Origin: a bacterium
GTDB lineage: Bacteria > JAMCPX01
Assembly: GCA_021792615.1 (NCBI GenBank)
Contig: JAJYUJ010000022.1
Location: 1 to 43,805, forward strand
Reading direction: 5' to 3'
Length of the DNA stretch: 43,805 bases
Part shown: positions 7,819 to 17,405 of the stretch, one piece after another
Position numbering within the stretch: position 1 is the first letter of the stretch
Layout: every line of letters starts with the position of its first letter
Position numbers and translations under genes: made by a program
Notes under the pieces: generated by a model
The model's input: the letters and a program-made list of their open reading frames with translations, nothing else
Database searches by the model: none
What the model was told of the DNA's origin: nothing

Positions 7819-9145
7819 GTGCCCTCTTTTTTATTCCGGCAATCCTGAACAAAAATCCAATCATTTCCATAATATTTAATATACTCCTTAAGATCGCCCT
7901 GTAGGGTTCGTCCCCTATAAACATGTGCCATGTAATATTCGACATCCACTGTTTTTCTATGGGCCCCTTTCCTTCATCGTTGATCGTGTCAATAACCGCC
8001 CCGCCTAACCGACCGTGTGCGGTAATCACCGAATGCATAAAAAACATTGCCCTTCCGAACCTGTTGTCCCTGACAAACTTCATAACACATTCGGGATAAT
8101 AGCTGTCCCTGAACGCAGCTTCGTCAATACCGCGCATCATGACGGTCTGAGCGGCAGACATCGACGTGATGAAGGCGGATTCTATGCCGTTCTTCATGTA
8201 CCGGGATACACACGCATCGCCGACCATAACAACCCGGGTATAGAACGGCCGTACCGCCGCTGTTACCGGAAGTCTCGGATGACAGTGGCATACGGAAGTC
8301 AGGTTCACGTTCATGGCCTCATCAAGATGCAGGGCCTTCAGCTCTTCAACAAGCTCGGAAAATTTGACATGCTCCCCGATGCCGCTTACCGTAAGATACT
8401 TTCCTTTCGGGGTAATGGCCGTAAACAGGAACTTCGATTGCTTGCGCGAAAATATGTTTATGTAGCCCGTTATATCGCTTTCGCTCCCGGCCATAAGCTC
8501 TGTCTGGCATGTGTGCCAGTACCCGGGCTCGACATAACCGAACCTGAATTTTTTGCTCAGGCTGGAATTTACGCCGAATGCACCGACAATAAGCGCTGCC
8601 TTCAGTTCATGGGATTTGTTCATTTCATCCTGATACAGGACCGTACATTGTTCAACGACCGGATTTTGCGGTATACGTATGTCGGTAACCGTACCGTTTA
8701 TTACGGCAGCACCCCTTCTTTTTGCCTCTTCAAGCAAAAAAGAATCGAAACCGATAAATCCTTCCGATGATGCTTCACTGCGCGGGCCGACACCCCTGAA
8801 AACCGTATAGACCTTTGATGAAGGCCTCATGATAAGCGCATCCCTTCCCTGGATATTGAGCTTGAAGCCCTCCACGTTCTGACGAATTACCCTGCTGTCG
8901 AGCTTCAGTAAATCCAGATCCAAACCCGAGATCATGTTCACGATGTTCCCGCCCAGCACCCCGGCACACATGTTGCATCCGGTCGGGCCGTGTGCGACGA
9001 ACGACTTCCGTTCCAAGATGATCAGGTTCAGAGAGATACCGAGCTTTCTTGCAAGCCCGCTGATATGCATGACAAAAAAGCTGCCCGCAGGTCCTCCACC
9101 GAGTATCGCTACGGTATCACCGTCTTTAAGCTTCAGATAATCCAT
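7808..9145 (-). CDS. Geranylgeranyl-reductase-family FAD oxidoreductase (second paralogue)
   Basis: 445 aa, first gene of the operon. FAD motif LGGGPAGS is at residues 15-22. A C-x-x-C-A-G cluster (Cys57, Cys60) follows GPTG, and the second FAD block VMVGDACVSRYMKNGIESAF lies near residue 310. The double cysteine differs from the single Cys of its downstream paralogue, so the two may be subunits of one enzyme or act on different steps. TATAAT lies exactly 7 bp before the ATG and there is no Shine-Dalgarno sequence, so the transcript may be leaderless. The C-terminal 100 residues are hydrophobic and basic (ending FRIAGIKKRAHGK), consistent with membrane association. Function beyond the family is unknown. 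Confidence 0.75.
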   Translation of the reverse strand: MDYLKLKDGDTVAILGGGPAGSFFVMHISGLARKLGISLNLIILERKSFVAHGPTGCNMCAGVLGGNIVNMISGLDLDLLKLDSRVIRQNVEGFKLNIQGRDALIMRPSSKVYTVFRGVGPRSEASSEGFIGFDSFLLEEAKRRGAAVINGTVTDIRIPQNPVVEQCTVLYQDEMNKSHELKAALIVGAFGVNSSLSKKFRFGYVEPGYWHTCQTELMAGSESDITGYINIFSRKQSKFLFTAITPKGKYLTVSGIGEHVKFSELVEELKALHLDEAMNVNLTSVCHCHPRLPVTAAVRPFYTRVVMVGDACVSRYMKNGIESAFITSMSAAQTVMMRGIDEAAFRDSYYPECVMKFVRDNRFGRAMFFMHSVITAHGRLGGAVIDTINDEGKGPIEKQWMSNITWHMFIGDEPYRAILRSILNIMEMIGFLFRIAGIKKRAHGK

Positions 9146-9152
9146 TGCCGTA

Positions 9153-9158
9153 ATTATA
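9153..9158 (-). promoter_or_regulatory. -10 element placed for a leaderless transcript
   Basis: Minus-strand TATAAT ends 7 bp before the ATG of the upstream flavoprotein gene. A poor -35 (TTAGCT, spacer 18) precedes it. With normal spacing, transcription would start at or next to the A of the start codon. Confidence 0.5.
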
Positions 9159-9243
9159 CACCATTGCAGTATAAAAAGCTAAGCCGGCATAGCGGTACCG
9201 GTGAAACTGCAAATTTCTGTTCAAATGCTCCCGCTGATCTCTA

Positions 9244-9275
9244 TTGACATTCCATGAAAAGGCTATTAAAATAGC
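9244..9275 (+). promoter_or_regulatory. phd/relE promoter with operator palindrome
   Basis: TTGACA (9244-9249), 17-bp spacer, TAAAAT (9267-9272). The palindrome GCTATT-AA-AATAGC (9262-9275) covers the -10 element, the usual position for autorepression by a Phd/YefM antitoxin. Confidence 0.7.
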
Positions 9276-9296
9276 TCTATAAGAAGGTGATACAGT

Positions 9297-9554
9297 ATGA
9301 AAATAGTAAATACGGTTGAATTAAAAAATAAGACAAATAAGCTTTTGCATGAAGTAATAAAGGGCGAACCACTCATCATTACCTACAGAGGAAAGCCGTC
9401 TGCATCTCTTATACCGCTTACAGAAGACGATATTGAAGACTTTATCATAGAAAACAGCCCTTCTATAAGAAGAAAGATAAGAAAAGCCGAAGAGGACATA
9501 AAAGCGAACCGAGTCATTTCGCTTGATGAATATTTATTAGGTAAAAAGTACTGA
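9297..9554 (+). CDS. Phd/YefM-family antitoxin
   Basis: 85 aa. The N-terminal pattern VNTVELKNKTNKLLHEV, then PLIITYRGKPSASLIPL, is the Phd/YefM DNA-binding dimer domain, with the conserved R-G-K-P-x-A turn at about residues 37-41. The acidic, helical C-terminus (EDDIEDFII to KAEEDIKANRV) is the part that wraps the toxin in this family. It stops 2 bp before the toxin's GTG start. It likely represses its own promoter through the palindrome at 9262-9275. Confidence 0.85.
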   Translation: MKIVNTVELKNKTNKLLHEVIKGEPLIITYRGKPSASLIPLTEDDIEDFIIENSPSIRRKIRKAEEDIKANRVISLDEYLLGKKY

Positions 9555-9556
9555 GC

Positions 9557-9841
9557 GTGGATGCATTCACTGTTCAGATGACCGGTTCTGCGGTTGATGA
9601 TTTGCAGGATATCCAGTTGAGGTTCCGTGAACAAATAGTTGCTGCAATCAAAACGTTGTCTGCGAATCCTCTGGTTTCAGGAACAGGCATTAAAAAATTA
9701 AAGGGATTTAAGCCGCCGCTGTACCGGCTTCGCTCCGGAGATTATAGGGTTCTTTATAGAATAGAAGGCAGGACGATTACCATAATGCGAGTCATTGATA
9801 GAAAAGAGCTTGAAAAAACAATCAAAAGATTGCATTTCTAA
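9557..9841 (+). CDS. RelE/ParE-family toxin
   Basis: 94 aa starting at a GTG. The nearby ATG at 9561 is out of frame. The order helix-helix-strand with AIKTLSANPLVSG, KKLKGFKPPLYRLRSGDYRV, LYRIEGRTITIMRVIDRKE is the RelE/ParE fold; RLRSGDYRVLY is the most diagnostic stretch. RelE toxins cleave mRNA on the ribosome while ParE toxins poison gyrase; the basic residues in the RSGDYR segment and the final helix favour RelE, but this is not settled by reading. It is co-transcribed with the Phd-type antitoxin. Confidence 0.85.
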   Translation: MDAFTVQMTGSAVDDLQDIQLRFREQIVAAIKTLSANPLVSGTGIKKLKGFKPPLYRLRSGDYRVLYRIEGRTITIMRVIDRKELEKTIKRLHF

Positions 9842-10333
9842 GTCCCAGCTCACGAAACGGAAAATATCGTACGTTAAGGATCAGCGGGCCCATCTTCTGA
9901 TGGTAAAGGATTGAAAAATAACAACATTTTAATCTTCCCATAAGAAAGGTTATGTAAACTATTATATCTCATATACTATAAAATATGAATGGCGACCCTC
10001 CCAGCACTCATTACTGCCTATTATTCATCCTTTTCAGTTCACGGCGGTGCACTGTCCGCAGATTATTCCGTTCTGGTGTCCTCCGTATTTGGATAAAAGG
10101 GGCTAAAAATCATTTTAGAAAATCGGACAGACCAGTTTTGCATCCACGGCGCTCGTGGCTACGGACGTGAATGACCCCGGGGATCCAAAAATATTGACAA
10201 TCTCAGTTTGTTGTGATGTCATAAAATCAATTCGAAAAGCGAAGCTGACGCCATTCACCTCCGAAAGCAGATTGTTTTAGATTATTAAAACCCTGTAAGG
10301 GGATTAAATATTTAATTTATAAAGGAGGTTTTT
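9842..10333. other. Intergenic region with a possible promoter for the secreted-protein operon
   Basis: No convincing gene. TTGACA at 10194-10199, a 17-bp spacer and TGTCAT at 10217-10222 form a fair sigma-70 match, giving a 5' leader of about 105 nt ahead of the HEAT-repeat gene. A strong AAAGGAGG lies at 10321-10328. The leader was checked by eye for known riboswitch consensus cores and none was recognised. Confidence 0.4.
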
Positions 10334-11164
10334 ATGAAAAGCTTTACCTGTCAGCACCACACCGGGAAGCTTAAGTATTTCGTTATTCTCTTATTGGTTT
10401 CCGTATCAATATTTTTTCTCAGTATTCTTGCCTATGCAGACGAAGGTCAGACTTGCTACAATAATGGATGGCAACAGAACTATTGCAGTGACATAAATGT
10501 AGATGGTGTCAGAGACGAACTGTTATCTTCAAAGCCATTCTTAAAACTCTATGCCGCGCATAAGATATTACAGGCACCTGTATGTTACGGTATCGGACTG
10601 AGCCAGCTTGCAGAAGATATTGTGGCAAAGTACGCAGATATAGGATCAATTCCTTTTCTTTTAAGGATATTGAACCCAAGACGTGATAATCAATGCGGTT
10701 CAGGACTTGATATAAACTTACGAGCATTGGCTGCCCTCTCTATAGGTAAAATTGTAAATAAGCACATCGGCGACAAGCAAGGAGAAGACGAGATGGCTCC
10801 TGATGATGTTGTTGTTACATTGATTAATACACTTGGCGATGGCTATGATTTAAGGATACGAATGGCCTCGGCACAAGCTCTTGGAGATGTACGAGATGAG
10901 AAAGCAATACCTGTATTACAGACCATCGTATCAAACCCCAATGAAAACCCAACGTTACAATTCGTAGCCATGCAGTCCCTTGCAACCCTTCAATCGGTTG
11001 CAATTAACAAAGGCTGCTCGCGACAATCGGGACAGGCGAATGCGGATCCGGCTATCAGTGGTTCTGCAATTGGTGATCCTCCCCCCGATATTGCACAATC
11101 GGCACAAAACTATCTTTTACTCAATTTTGCTCCTACATATTATAGATTATCACCACAACCATAA
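10334..11164 (+). CDS. Secreted HEAT-repeat protein
   Basis: 276 aa with an N-terminal signal peptide (basic start, hydrophobic residues 16-35, likely cleavage after LAYA). The mature part contains paired helices typical of HEAT repeats: IPFLLRILNP, LRALAALSIGKIV, VVVTLINTLGDG, LRIRMASAQALGDVRDEKAI and PVLQTIVSN. Four cysteines (CYNNGW, YCSD, VCYG, QCGSG) may form disulfides in the periplasm. HEAT proteins are scaffolds that bind other proteins; no catalytic residues are seen. It leads a three-gene operon with two lipoproteins, 15 bp upstream of the next gene, and may help assemble or bind them. Base composition is AT-rich. Confidence 0.65.
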   Translation: MKSFTCQHHTGKLKYFVILLLVSVSIFFLSILAYADEGQTCYNNGWQQNYCSDINVDGVRDELLSSKPFLKLYAAHKILQAPVCYGIGLSQLAEDIVAKYADIGSIPFLLRILNPRRDNQCGSGLDINLRALAALSIGKIVNKHIGDKQGEDEMAPDDVVVTLINTLGDGYDLRIRMASAQALGDVRDEKAIPVLQTIVSNPNENPTLQFVAMQSLATLQSVAINKGCSRQSGQANADPAISGSAIGDPPPDIAQSAQNYLLLNFAPTYYRLSPQP

Positions 11165-11179
11165 ATAATAGGAGGAAGT

Positions 11180-14100
11180 ATGAATATATGGAAACTACGG
11201 CATTATATTCCTGTAATTCTTATTTTAGCATTTTTTATCGGGGTGGATGCGTGCAGTAATGGGGCATCCTGGTCGGCCACTACATTTTCGTGCACTCTTC
11301 CGCCACCTGCAAATTATCCGCCTCTTTCAGAGTATATTAACAGTATTCATATTACCAATCAAAACGGTGTTTCTGTCCCAGGGCCGATCCTTGAATATGG
11401 TGTACAATATGAGCTTATGATTAAATTCAGTGTACCGATAGCAGGATTTCCTATGACCGTGTTGACTTCATATCCTGCAGGTACCTGCGCAGGTGAACCG
11501 AACATAATAATAGTGGGGCCTCCATCGATTTCTACTGATGGTTTGACTGTAGCGATACCAATAACAACCCCCGCATCTCAGTCCGGAGTGAGCGGATCCG
11601 GGTGCCCTTATTATCCGTATGGTTATCAAATAAACATATGTGGCGCCGGCTCTGCGGAATGCTTAGGTTTTTTTAGTATAACTACAGTAAACGCAATCAG
11701 TTATCAGGGTACTAATACGCATGTACTCGCCGGTGGATTTTCATTCAATGTCTGGCTGAACAACCTTGATAATGACTTTCCCTATATCATGAGTTTTACA
11801 CCCGGATATCCGGCCCCTATTGACAGCTATCCTCCGCCCGTGCCTGTCTCTGGATATTTCCCTCCCCATTCGCCGATAAATGTGGTGTTTAGTGAAATAA
11901 TGATGGGAGGGACAAGCATGCCTATCTCCATGCTGTATAGCAGGAACAATGCTTCAGAAGGCGATGTGTTTACGCCGTCCGAGTTACCGGAGATAAGTTT
12001 TACCCGTACTGATACAAGTAACAATCAGACTATTCTTATATCAGATGGATTACTCGAACCTGCCAGCGAATATATGTTTACTTTTTTATCGGCAAGCAAT
12101 CTCGATTTATATCATAGTCTGTACGGAAATCAGGATTCCTCAGGGATGCCGCTGTTTCCTTATGTGAATACCATTAATTGTGCGCAGAGTGATAAGGCTT
12201 GTATAGAGAATGCTTATTGGTCTGCTATTGAAAATGGCATTCCCAATGACCTTCGAGCCTTCAATACAAGCCTGGTAAGAATAGAAGGTCCATCTTACCC
12301 TGCATTCAGCGGTTTCAATGAAAGGGATGCTATCTATGTTACACCGACATCACTCTCGCTCAATGTTACCGGCAGCACTGGTACCGGTGTAAGTGCGGTA
12401 CAGTTTACTGCAGAGTCTTATTTAAACGGCGCGATAACTCCATTGGGCTCTACCAGTGTAACAAACAATCAATTTTCTGCTAACGTGCCTTTTACCGGTC
12501 TTACCGATGGTCCCTATTATTTTGTGGCACAGGAGACCGCAGACAATAGTTATGACTTCATACCAGTTGTAAAAGACACTGTCCCTCCGGCTGCTCCTGG
12601 GAGTGTAATAATATCACCGACGGATATGAACATAGACAATATGCAGGACTTGAATTCTGTTTGTGCGACGGCGACTACATCGAACATAGAAGAAGCGCAG
12701 CTGTACATAGTGGATCCTAATAATCAGATTACTTACATAACATCGGTAACTCTGCCCGCTAATATGACGAGTTCGCAGGGATACCAATTCTGTTTCAGCA
12801 ATATCGGTGTTCCTCTTACAGTTACCGATATAGGGCAGAACGAGGCTGGTTATCCAGTAAATATTCTGGCAGCAGGGATTTATACTGTAGAAATAACGTT
12901 TGTTGATTTCGGAGGTTTGGAAAGTACCGCAGGAACAGCACAGCTGAAAATACACCCTGAGATAAACTACGTCATAAAAGACAACGCAACTGCGGGATCG
13001 TCTTACGACGGTTGCCCGGGACAAACATTCGCTGTTTACGGTGATGGCTTTAATTTAACCAATACCACGGTTTTTGTTAATGGTATAGCATGGCCTACAA
13101 CGCCATACGCAGTTTATACAAACTGGGGCATCTTATATGGACAACCAATTCCAACTTCTATAGCTTTATCCACAGCTATGCCGCCAAACGCGATATCCGG
13201 ATATATAACAGTTGCAACCAACGGCGTAGCAAGTGTACCGGGCACATCACCTTCTTTAGCCAATACTAAAGTAATAGTGCCGCGGGCAATAGATAAGTAT
13301 GTAGATACAGGGTATACACCCATCGGTATATCAATGGTGCTCGATCAGTTTGATAATCCGCTCATTGCAGCAACTGATGGGAATAAATTGTATTTTAGAT
13401 ATTGGGATGGGGATGAGTGGACAGATCCTACCAGAACTTTATTTGGATCTACACAGACAACAAGCGTACTTGATTCTGCACCCTCATTATCATCATCGAA
13501 TGTAAATGGTTGGACGTTCGGAATAGCTCCAAAGATTTCCCTTGCACTTGATGCGTCTGGTAATCCCGCAATTGCTTATGCAAAGGCAACATTAGTTAAT
13601 GGTATTCCTTCTGTTCGCATATATTATTTAAGAGGCACAAAAAATACGGATGGGACATATTCGTTTCCACCGCCAATATTAGCACCGACAATAATACCAA
13701 ATTATGTGTTAGTAGATACATTTACTCCGTGTCAGAATGAAGGTTCTCTGGGATGGTTCTGTGATCCGGGATGGTTGGATAACAATTATTCTATAAACTT
13801 GGTTTTTGATACCAATCCTCCTTCATTATATGCCGCGCTTAAAAATGCTCCTATTATTTCATATAGAAGTGGCGATTACACTGGAAACCAGGTGCTTAAA
13901 ATAGCAGAGATTCTTAGTAGTAACCAAACTGGTAATACAGGTGTTCCATGGATTTCAACAATTGCAAATGCAATAACAGAACCAGCAGGGTTATGCAGCG
14001 GATATAATATTCCTATGTGGGGTGCACAGTATGTATCTATGAATAAAGATCAATCTGGTAATATTGGCCTTATTTACAATCTTGCATATTGTGATGATAA

Positions 14101-15937
14101 CGCTGCTCCTAATCAAAGCTATATATATTATGCACAAAGAACAACAGATACGAATGGACTTATTACATGGCAAAACGATGTTTCCGACTCAGGGTATTCT
14201 GCTTTATCCATACCATCTCTAATAATAAATTATAGCAATCCAACATTTGCCTTGAATAATGGAGGGCATGAGCTGATATTTAAAGGTATTGGAAACCCTC
14301 CATCTTCATGGAACGGTTTTACCATAGACACTATACCATACTCAAGTTTTGTATATACTTCGCTCGGATTTAATAGCGATAATAATGGATTAGCAGTAGT
14401 TTACTATGACCCTACTAATAAAACATTAAAAACGGCAGACGGTAATAACTGGATGCCCAATATAGCTGATATGGGTATTAACGTAGGTAGTGCAAATGCT
14501 GTTGCAATAGATAGTGCCGGTAAAGCCGATATTGCATATAGTGACAGCTACAATGGCAAACTACTCTTCTTTCAGGAGGCAAACGGAGACTTCATATCAA
14601 CGAATCCTAATTATGTTAACAGTCCGACATCATGTGATGCAAATAAGTTTGAAAAGGTTAATATACCAGCATCTACTATAAATTCCCTTGCAAGCAATCT
14701 TGTGACAGATACCTCTATAAATTTACCATTCCCATTAAATATAGGTTATATTGGTATTGAAGCAAATGAGAATAATTTACCAATGTTTCTCTTCGGAACA
14801 CTCCATTCCGGACATGCTATAAGAATAGATCAGAATGCAAGCACTAATCCCACCTCGTTTACATTTACATTCTATAACGAAGATAATTCATTCTTAAATC
14901 CTGCACAAGGTATAAAAGATATTGGATTTGATCTTCTTGCTTTGGAGAATAACATCATATCATTCAATACAGACTTTATGGATTCTAGCGATCCCTTATA
15001 CTCCTCTTTATTACATAATTTTTCCTTTTCTATCTCCTCAAACAATGTCACTATTACAAACACATTAACGGGTGGCGGTTTCTATGGATTTGTAAATATA
15101 GGGAATGGGAGCTATGTAGGGATTCCTTATGGTCTTTCAAAGCCCTGTCCACCCGGATCTACCTCAACATGGGGAGGATACGCATGTGATATTAGAAACG
15201 TAACAATGAGTGATTTCTTCAGTTACTTCTTTCCACCCAATATTGGGGCAAATTTTCAATTGATGGTAGCTTTATGGATAGGGAGTAATTATACATCGGA
15301 GACGGTACAAGACTTTTTTACAAGTAGCAATATAACCATAATAATGAACGGTTTTCAGTTTCCTGTGATACCATCACCGATAGATATAATCTCTCAGAGT
15401 AGTGGTTATGCACCATCTCATATATTTATAGATTTAAGCAACATTCAGTACAATGGTTTAATAGGTAACAATATTCATCAGGGTGCTCTGGATTTTAAGG
15501 TAAATATGTTTGCAGAAGCATGGATAAATGGTGGGACAGTTACTTGTGGAGGCGGGAGTGAGGGCATTCACATACCAATTGTGCCCAATACTCCAAATAG
15601 CCTAATCCAGTACACCACTCCACAATATATAACTTCCAATATGATTAACCTATTTGCCATAGATGGAACATTTGTCCCTCTTTTAGATGCCACATGTTCT
15701 GCTCATATTCAATCGATGCTTGAGAAATGGGGAGCGGAACTGATGGGTATATCCTTGACTTTTGGTATACCTGAGCAAACAGGAGGTATACTGTCAGGTC
15801 TGTTTTATGCATCACAATTCCTTACAAATGAAGTTGTAAATACCTCTTCTCTTTCTACTTACCTATCTACACAAGTGGAACTTAACAGCATGGTTCTATC
15901 AACCAACGGCTTGGATGTGTATATAAGGGGGCAATAG
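11180..15937 (+). CDS. Giant multidomain lipoprotein with Ig-like, IPT/TIG and propeller-like parts
   Basis: 1585 aa. The signal sequence ends in VDAC with Cys25, giving a lipid anchor. Beta-rich modules follow: a region of Ig-like character to about residue 460, a segment with PPAAPGSVIISP near 470 that starts another Ig-like module, and an IPT/TIG-like domain near 600-700 (GQTFAVYGDGFNLTNTTVFV). From about 715 to 1150 short repeats such as ISLALDASGNPAIAYA, GLAVVYYDPTNKTLKT and AVAIDSAGKADIAYSDS suggest a BNR-type beta-propeller. The C-terminal 400 residues show no recognised domain. It is likely displayed on the surface and may bind or degrade a polymer or take part in adhesion. No catalytic motif was identified. 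It stops 1 bp before the next lipoprotein gene. Confidence 0.6.
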   Translation: MNIWKLRHYIPVILILAFFIGVDACSNGASWSATTFSCTLPPPANYPPLSEYINSIHITNQNGVSVPGPILEYGVQYELMIKFSVPIAGFPMTVLTSYPAGTCAGEPNIIIVGPPSISTDGLTVAIPITTPASQSGVSGSGCPYYPYGYQINICGAGSAECLGFFSITTVNAISYQGTNTHVLAGGFSFNVWLNNLDNDFPYIMSFTPGYPAPIDSYPPPVPVSGYFPPHSPINVVFSEIMMGGTSMPISMLYSRNNASEGDVFTPSELPEISFTRTDTSNNQTILISDGLLEPASEYMFTFLSASNLDLYHSLYGNQDSSGMPLFPYVNTINCAQSDKACIENAYWSAIENGIPNDLRAFNTSLVRIEGPSYPAFSGFNERDAIYVTPTSLSLNVTGSTGTGVSAVQFTAESYLNGAITPLGSTSVTNNQFSANVPFTGLTDGPYYFVAQETADNSYDFIPVVKDTVPPAAPGSVIISPTDMNIDNMQDLNSVCATATTSNIEEAQLYIVDPNNQITYITSVTLPANMTSSQGYQFCFSNIGVPLTVTDIGQNEAGYPVNILAAGIYTVEITFVDFGGLESTAGTAQLKIHPEINYVIKDNATAGSSYDGCPGQTFAVYGDGFNLTNTTVFVNGIAWPTTPYAVYTNWGILYGQPIPTSIALSTAMPPNAISGYITVATNGVASVPGTSPSLANTKVIVPRAIDKYVDTGYTPIGISMVLDQFDNPLIAATDGNKLYFRYWDGDEWTDPTRTLFGSTQTTSVLDSAPSLSSSNVNGWTFGIAPKISLALDASGNPAIAYAKATLVNGIPSVRIYYLRGTKNTDGTYSFPPPILAPTIIPNYVLVDTFTPCQNEGSLGWFCDPGWLDNNYSINLVFDTNPPSLYAALKNAPIISYRSGDYTGNQVLKIAEILSSNQTGNTGVPWISTIANAITEPAGLCSGYNIPMWGAQYVSMNKDQSGNIGLIYNLAYCDDNAAPNQSYIYYAQRTTDTNGLITWQNDVSDSGYSALSIPSLIINYSNPTFALNNGGHELIFKGIGNPPSSWNGFTIDTIPYSSFVYTSLGFNSDNNGLAVVYYDPTNKTLKTADGNNWMPNIADMGINVGSANAVAIDSAGKADIAYSDSYNGKLLFFQEANGDFISTNPNYVNSPTSCDANKFEKVNIPASTINSLASNLVTDTSINLPFPLNIGYIGIEANENNLPMFLFGTLHSGHAIRIDQNASTNPTSFTFTFYNEDNSFLNPAQGIKDIGFDLLALENNIISFNTDFMDSSDPLYSSLLHNFSFSISSNNVTITNTLTGGGFYGFVNIGNGSYVGIPYGLSKPCPPGSTSTWGGYACDIRNVTMSDFFSYFFPPNIGANFQLMVALWIGSNYTSETVQDFFTSSNITIIMNGFQFPVIPSPIDIISQSSGYAPSHIFIDLSNIQYNGLIGNNIHQGALDFKVNMFAEAWINGGTVTCGGGSEGIHIPIVPNTPNSLIQYTTPQYITSNMINLFAIDGTFVPLLDATCSAHIQSMLEKWGAELMGISLTFGIPEQTGGILSGLFYASQFLTNEVVNTSSLSTYLSTQVELNSMVLSTNGLDVYIRGQ

Positions 15938-15938
15938 A

Positions 15939-17258
15939 ATGCAAAAGAATATAAAAATAAAAACAGTAGCAATAGTACTTACTTTATTCATTATAAGCTT
16001 TTTGGGGGAGAGCTGCAGTAGTATACCTAACAAAATTACGCTTTTCTCGCCAGCACCGCCTATTCTTTATAAGGCAGTAATTGCTGGTAGTGGCATAGTA
16101 GGGTTATACTGGTCTGAACCTACGTTCGGGGGATCATCAACTGCAGGTATCACTTATGAAATTTATATGACTAAAAGTGTGAATGTGCCTCTTCAGAAAA
16201 TTGCCTCTTCAACAACATGTTTTGGATATGCAACTGGATTAAATATCGATACAATATATTGGTTCGCTGTAAGGGCAAATTATAACGGTGCAGAGAGTCA
16301 ATTCTCTAATATGATAAGCATGACGACGTGGCCTACGTATACGATAACCAACTCAGAGCCTATGGCAATAGCCATAGATAACAATAATAATGTGTGGGTT
16401 ACGGGCGTTAGCTTAGAAAATAATATTTATCTTACTGGATTAACACCGACAGGAACTATTATAGGTAATTATCCTCTAGGGAACAATCAAACATTTTTTC
16501 CGGGAGATATAGCTATAGATGCTCAAGATCATTTATTGATAACTAATTTGTCCGGCAATTATATAATCAAGATCGGTCAGACAGGTAACATCATTGGCGA
16601 GTATACTGTTGGGAATAATCCTTACGGTATAGCTATAGCCCATAGCGGGAATATATGGGTTAATAGTGCCAATAATGTTGTAACAAACTTAACATCGAAC
16701 GGATCTATTATCGGAACTTATTCTGGTGGGGGACCTTTAGGAGGTATAGTCATAGATGCTAATGGAAATATATGGACAGTAAATGAAGGAGATGCAACTG
16801 TCACAGCATTGACCCCGACAGGTTCTGTTATCGGTACTTATTCAGTGGGAAATCAGCCCACAGGTATAGCCATAGCCCCCTCCGGTAATGTCTGGGTGGT
16901 CAATTATGGAAATAATTCTGTTACAGCATTGACCCCGACAGGTTCTGTTATCGGTACTTATTCAGTGGGAAATCAGCCCACGGGTATAGCCATAGATGCT
17001 AATGGAAATGTATGGGTGGCAAATTCTGGAGATGCAACTGTCACGGAATTGAACCCAACAGGTACTGTTATTGGTACAATTAATAGTTATGCATATACTC
17101 CAGGAACCCCCCAGTTCTTAGGAGGTATAGCAATAGATGGCTCTGGCAATATATGGGTAACACCACCGATCATCTCCTCCTCAAATTTTGTTATAGAACT
17201 TGTCGGCGTTGCCAAAGGCCCGCAATACTTTCCGTATACTGGCCCACAATGGCCGTGA
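15939..17258 (+). CDS. Lipoprotein with fibronectin type III-like domain and streptogramin-lyase-like beta-propeller
   Basis: 439 aa. The signal ends in LGESC (Cys26), a slightly irregular lipobox. Residues about 38-130 have the FN3 pattern (VIAGSGIVGLYWSEP, YEIYMTKS, IYWFAVRANYNGAESQFSN). Residues about 135-420 are tandem ~40-aa units of the type GIAIDANGNVWVANSGDATV then LTPTGTVIGT, the repeat seen in Vgb/NHL-type six- or seven-bladed propellers. Two neighbouring blades are almost identical at DNA level (120-bp period), showing recent internal duplication. Despite the Vgb-like repeats this is not evidence for streptogramin lyase activity; a binding role at the cell surface is more likely. 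Third gene of the operon. Confidence 0.7.
   Translation: MQKNIKIKTVAIVLTLFIISFLGESCSSIPNKITLFSPAPPILYKAVIAGSGIVGLYWSEPTFGGSSTAGITYEIYMTKSVNVPLQKIASSTTCFGYATGLNIDTIYWFAVRANYNGAESQFSNMISMTTWPTYTITNSEPMAIAIDNNNNVWVTGVSLENNIYLTGLTPTGTIIGNYPLGNNQTFFPGDIAIDAQDHLLITNLSGNYIIKIGQTGNIIGEYTVGNNPYGIAIAHSGNIWVNSANNVVTNLTSNGSIIGTYSGGGPLGGIVIDANGNIWTVNEGDATVTALTPTGSVIGTYSVGNQPTGIAIAPSGNVWVVNYGNNSVTALTPTGSVIGTYSVGNQPTGIAIDANGNVWVANSGDATVTELNPTGTVIGTINSYAYTPGTPQFLGGIAIDGSGNIWVTPPIISSSNFVIELVGVAKGPQYFPYTGPQWP
16803..16981 (+). repeat. Recent 120-bp tandem duplication within the propeller gene
   Basis: Bases 16803-16861 recur without a mismatch at 16923-16981, exactly 120 bp apart, which equals 40 codons or one propeller blade. 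The remaining half of each unit is diverged. Confidence 0.85.
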
Positions 17259-17405
17259 AGGCAGGCTCACTTCAAAGGTCCAACCCGTCCAATAAACGTC
17301 CCTTTTTTGGTCATCCATCGATGCCGAGCTTTTCAGAGGGAAGCCCCTACCCTGTTTTTGATACCCCTTTTTTGGACACCTGTTATTGCGACAAAAATGG
17401 GAGTT

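Noticed and set aside
8015-8770. 251-aa frame antisense to the C-x-x-C flavoprotein gene
   Set aside because: The opposite strand has a full family match with FAD motifs; this frame has none.
10180-10333. Riboswitch in the 5' leader of the HEAT-repeat gene
   Set aside because: The leader is about 105 nt, but no core of the cyclic di-GMP, TPP, cobalamin or SAM classes could be traced by eye.
17259-17405. Rho-independent terminator after the secreted-protein operon
   Set aside because: T-runs are present (CCCTTTTTTGG, CCCCTTTTTTGG) but no stable hairpin stands immediately before them.
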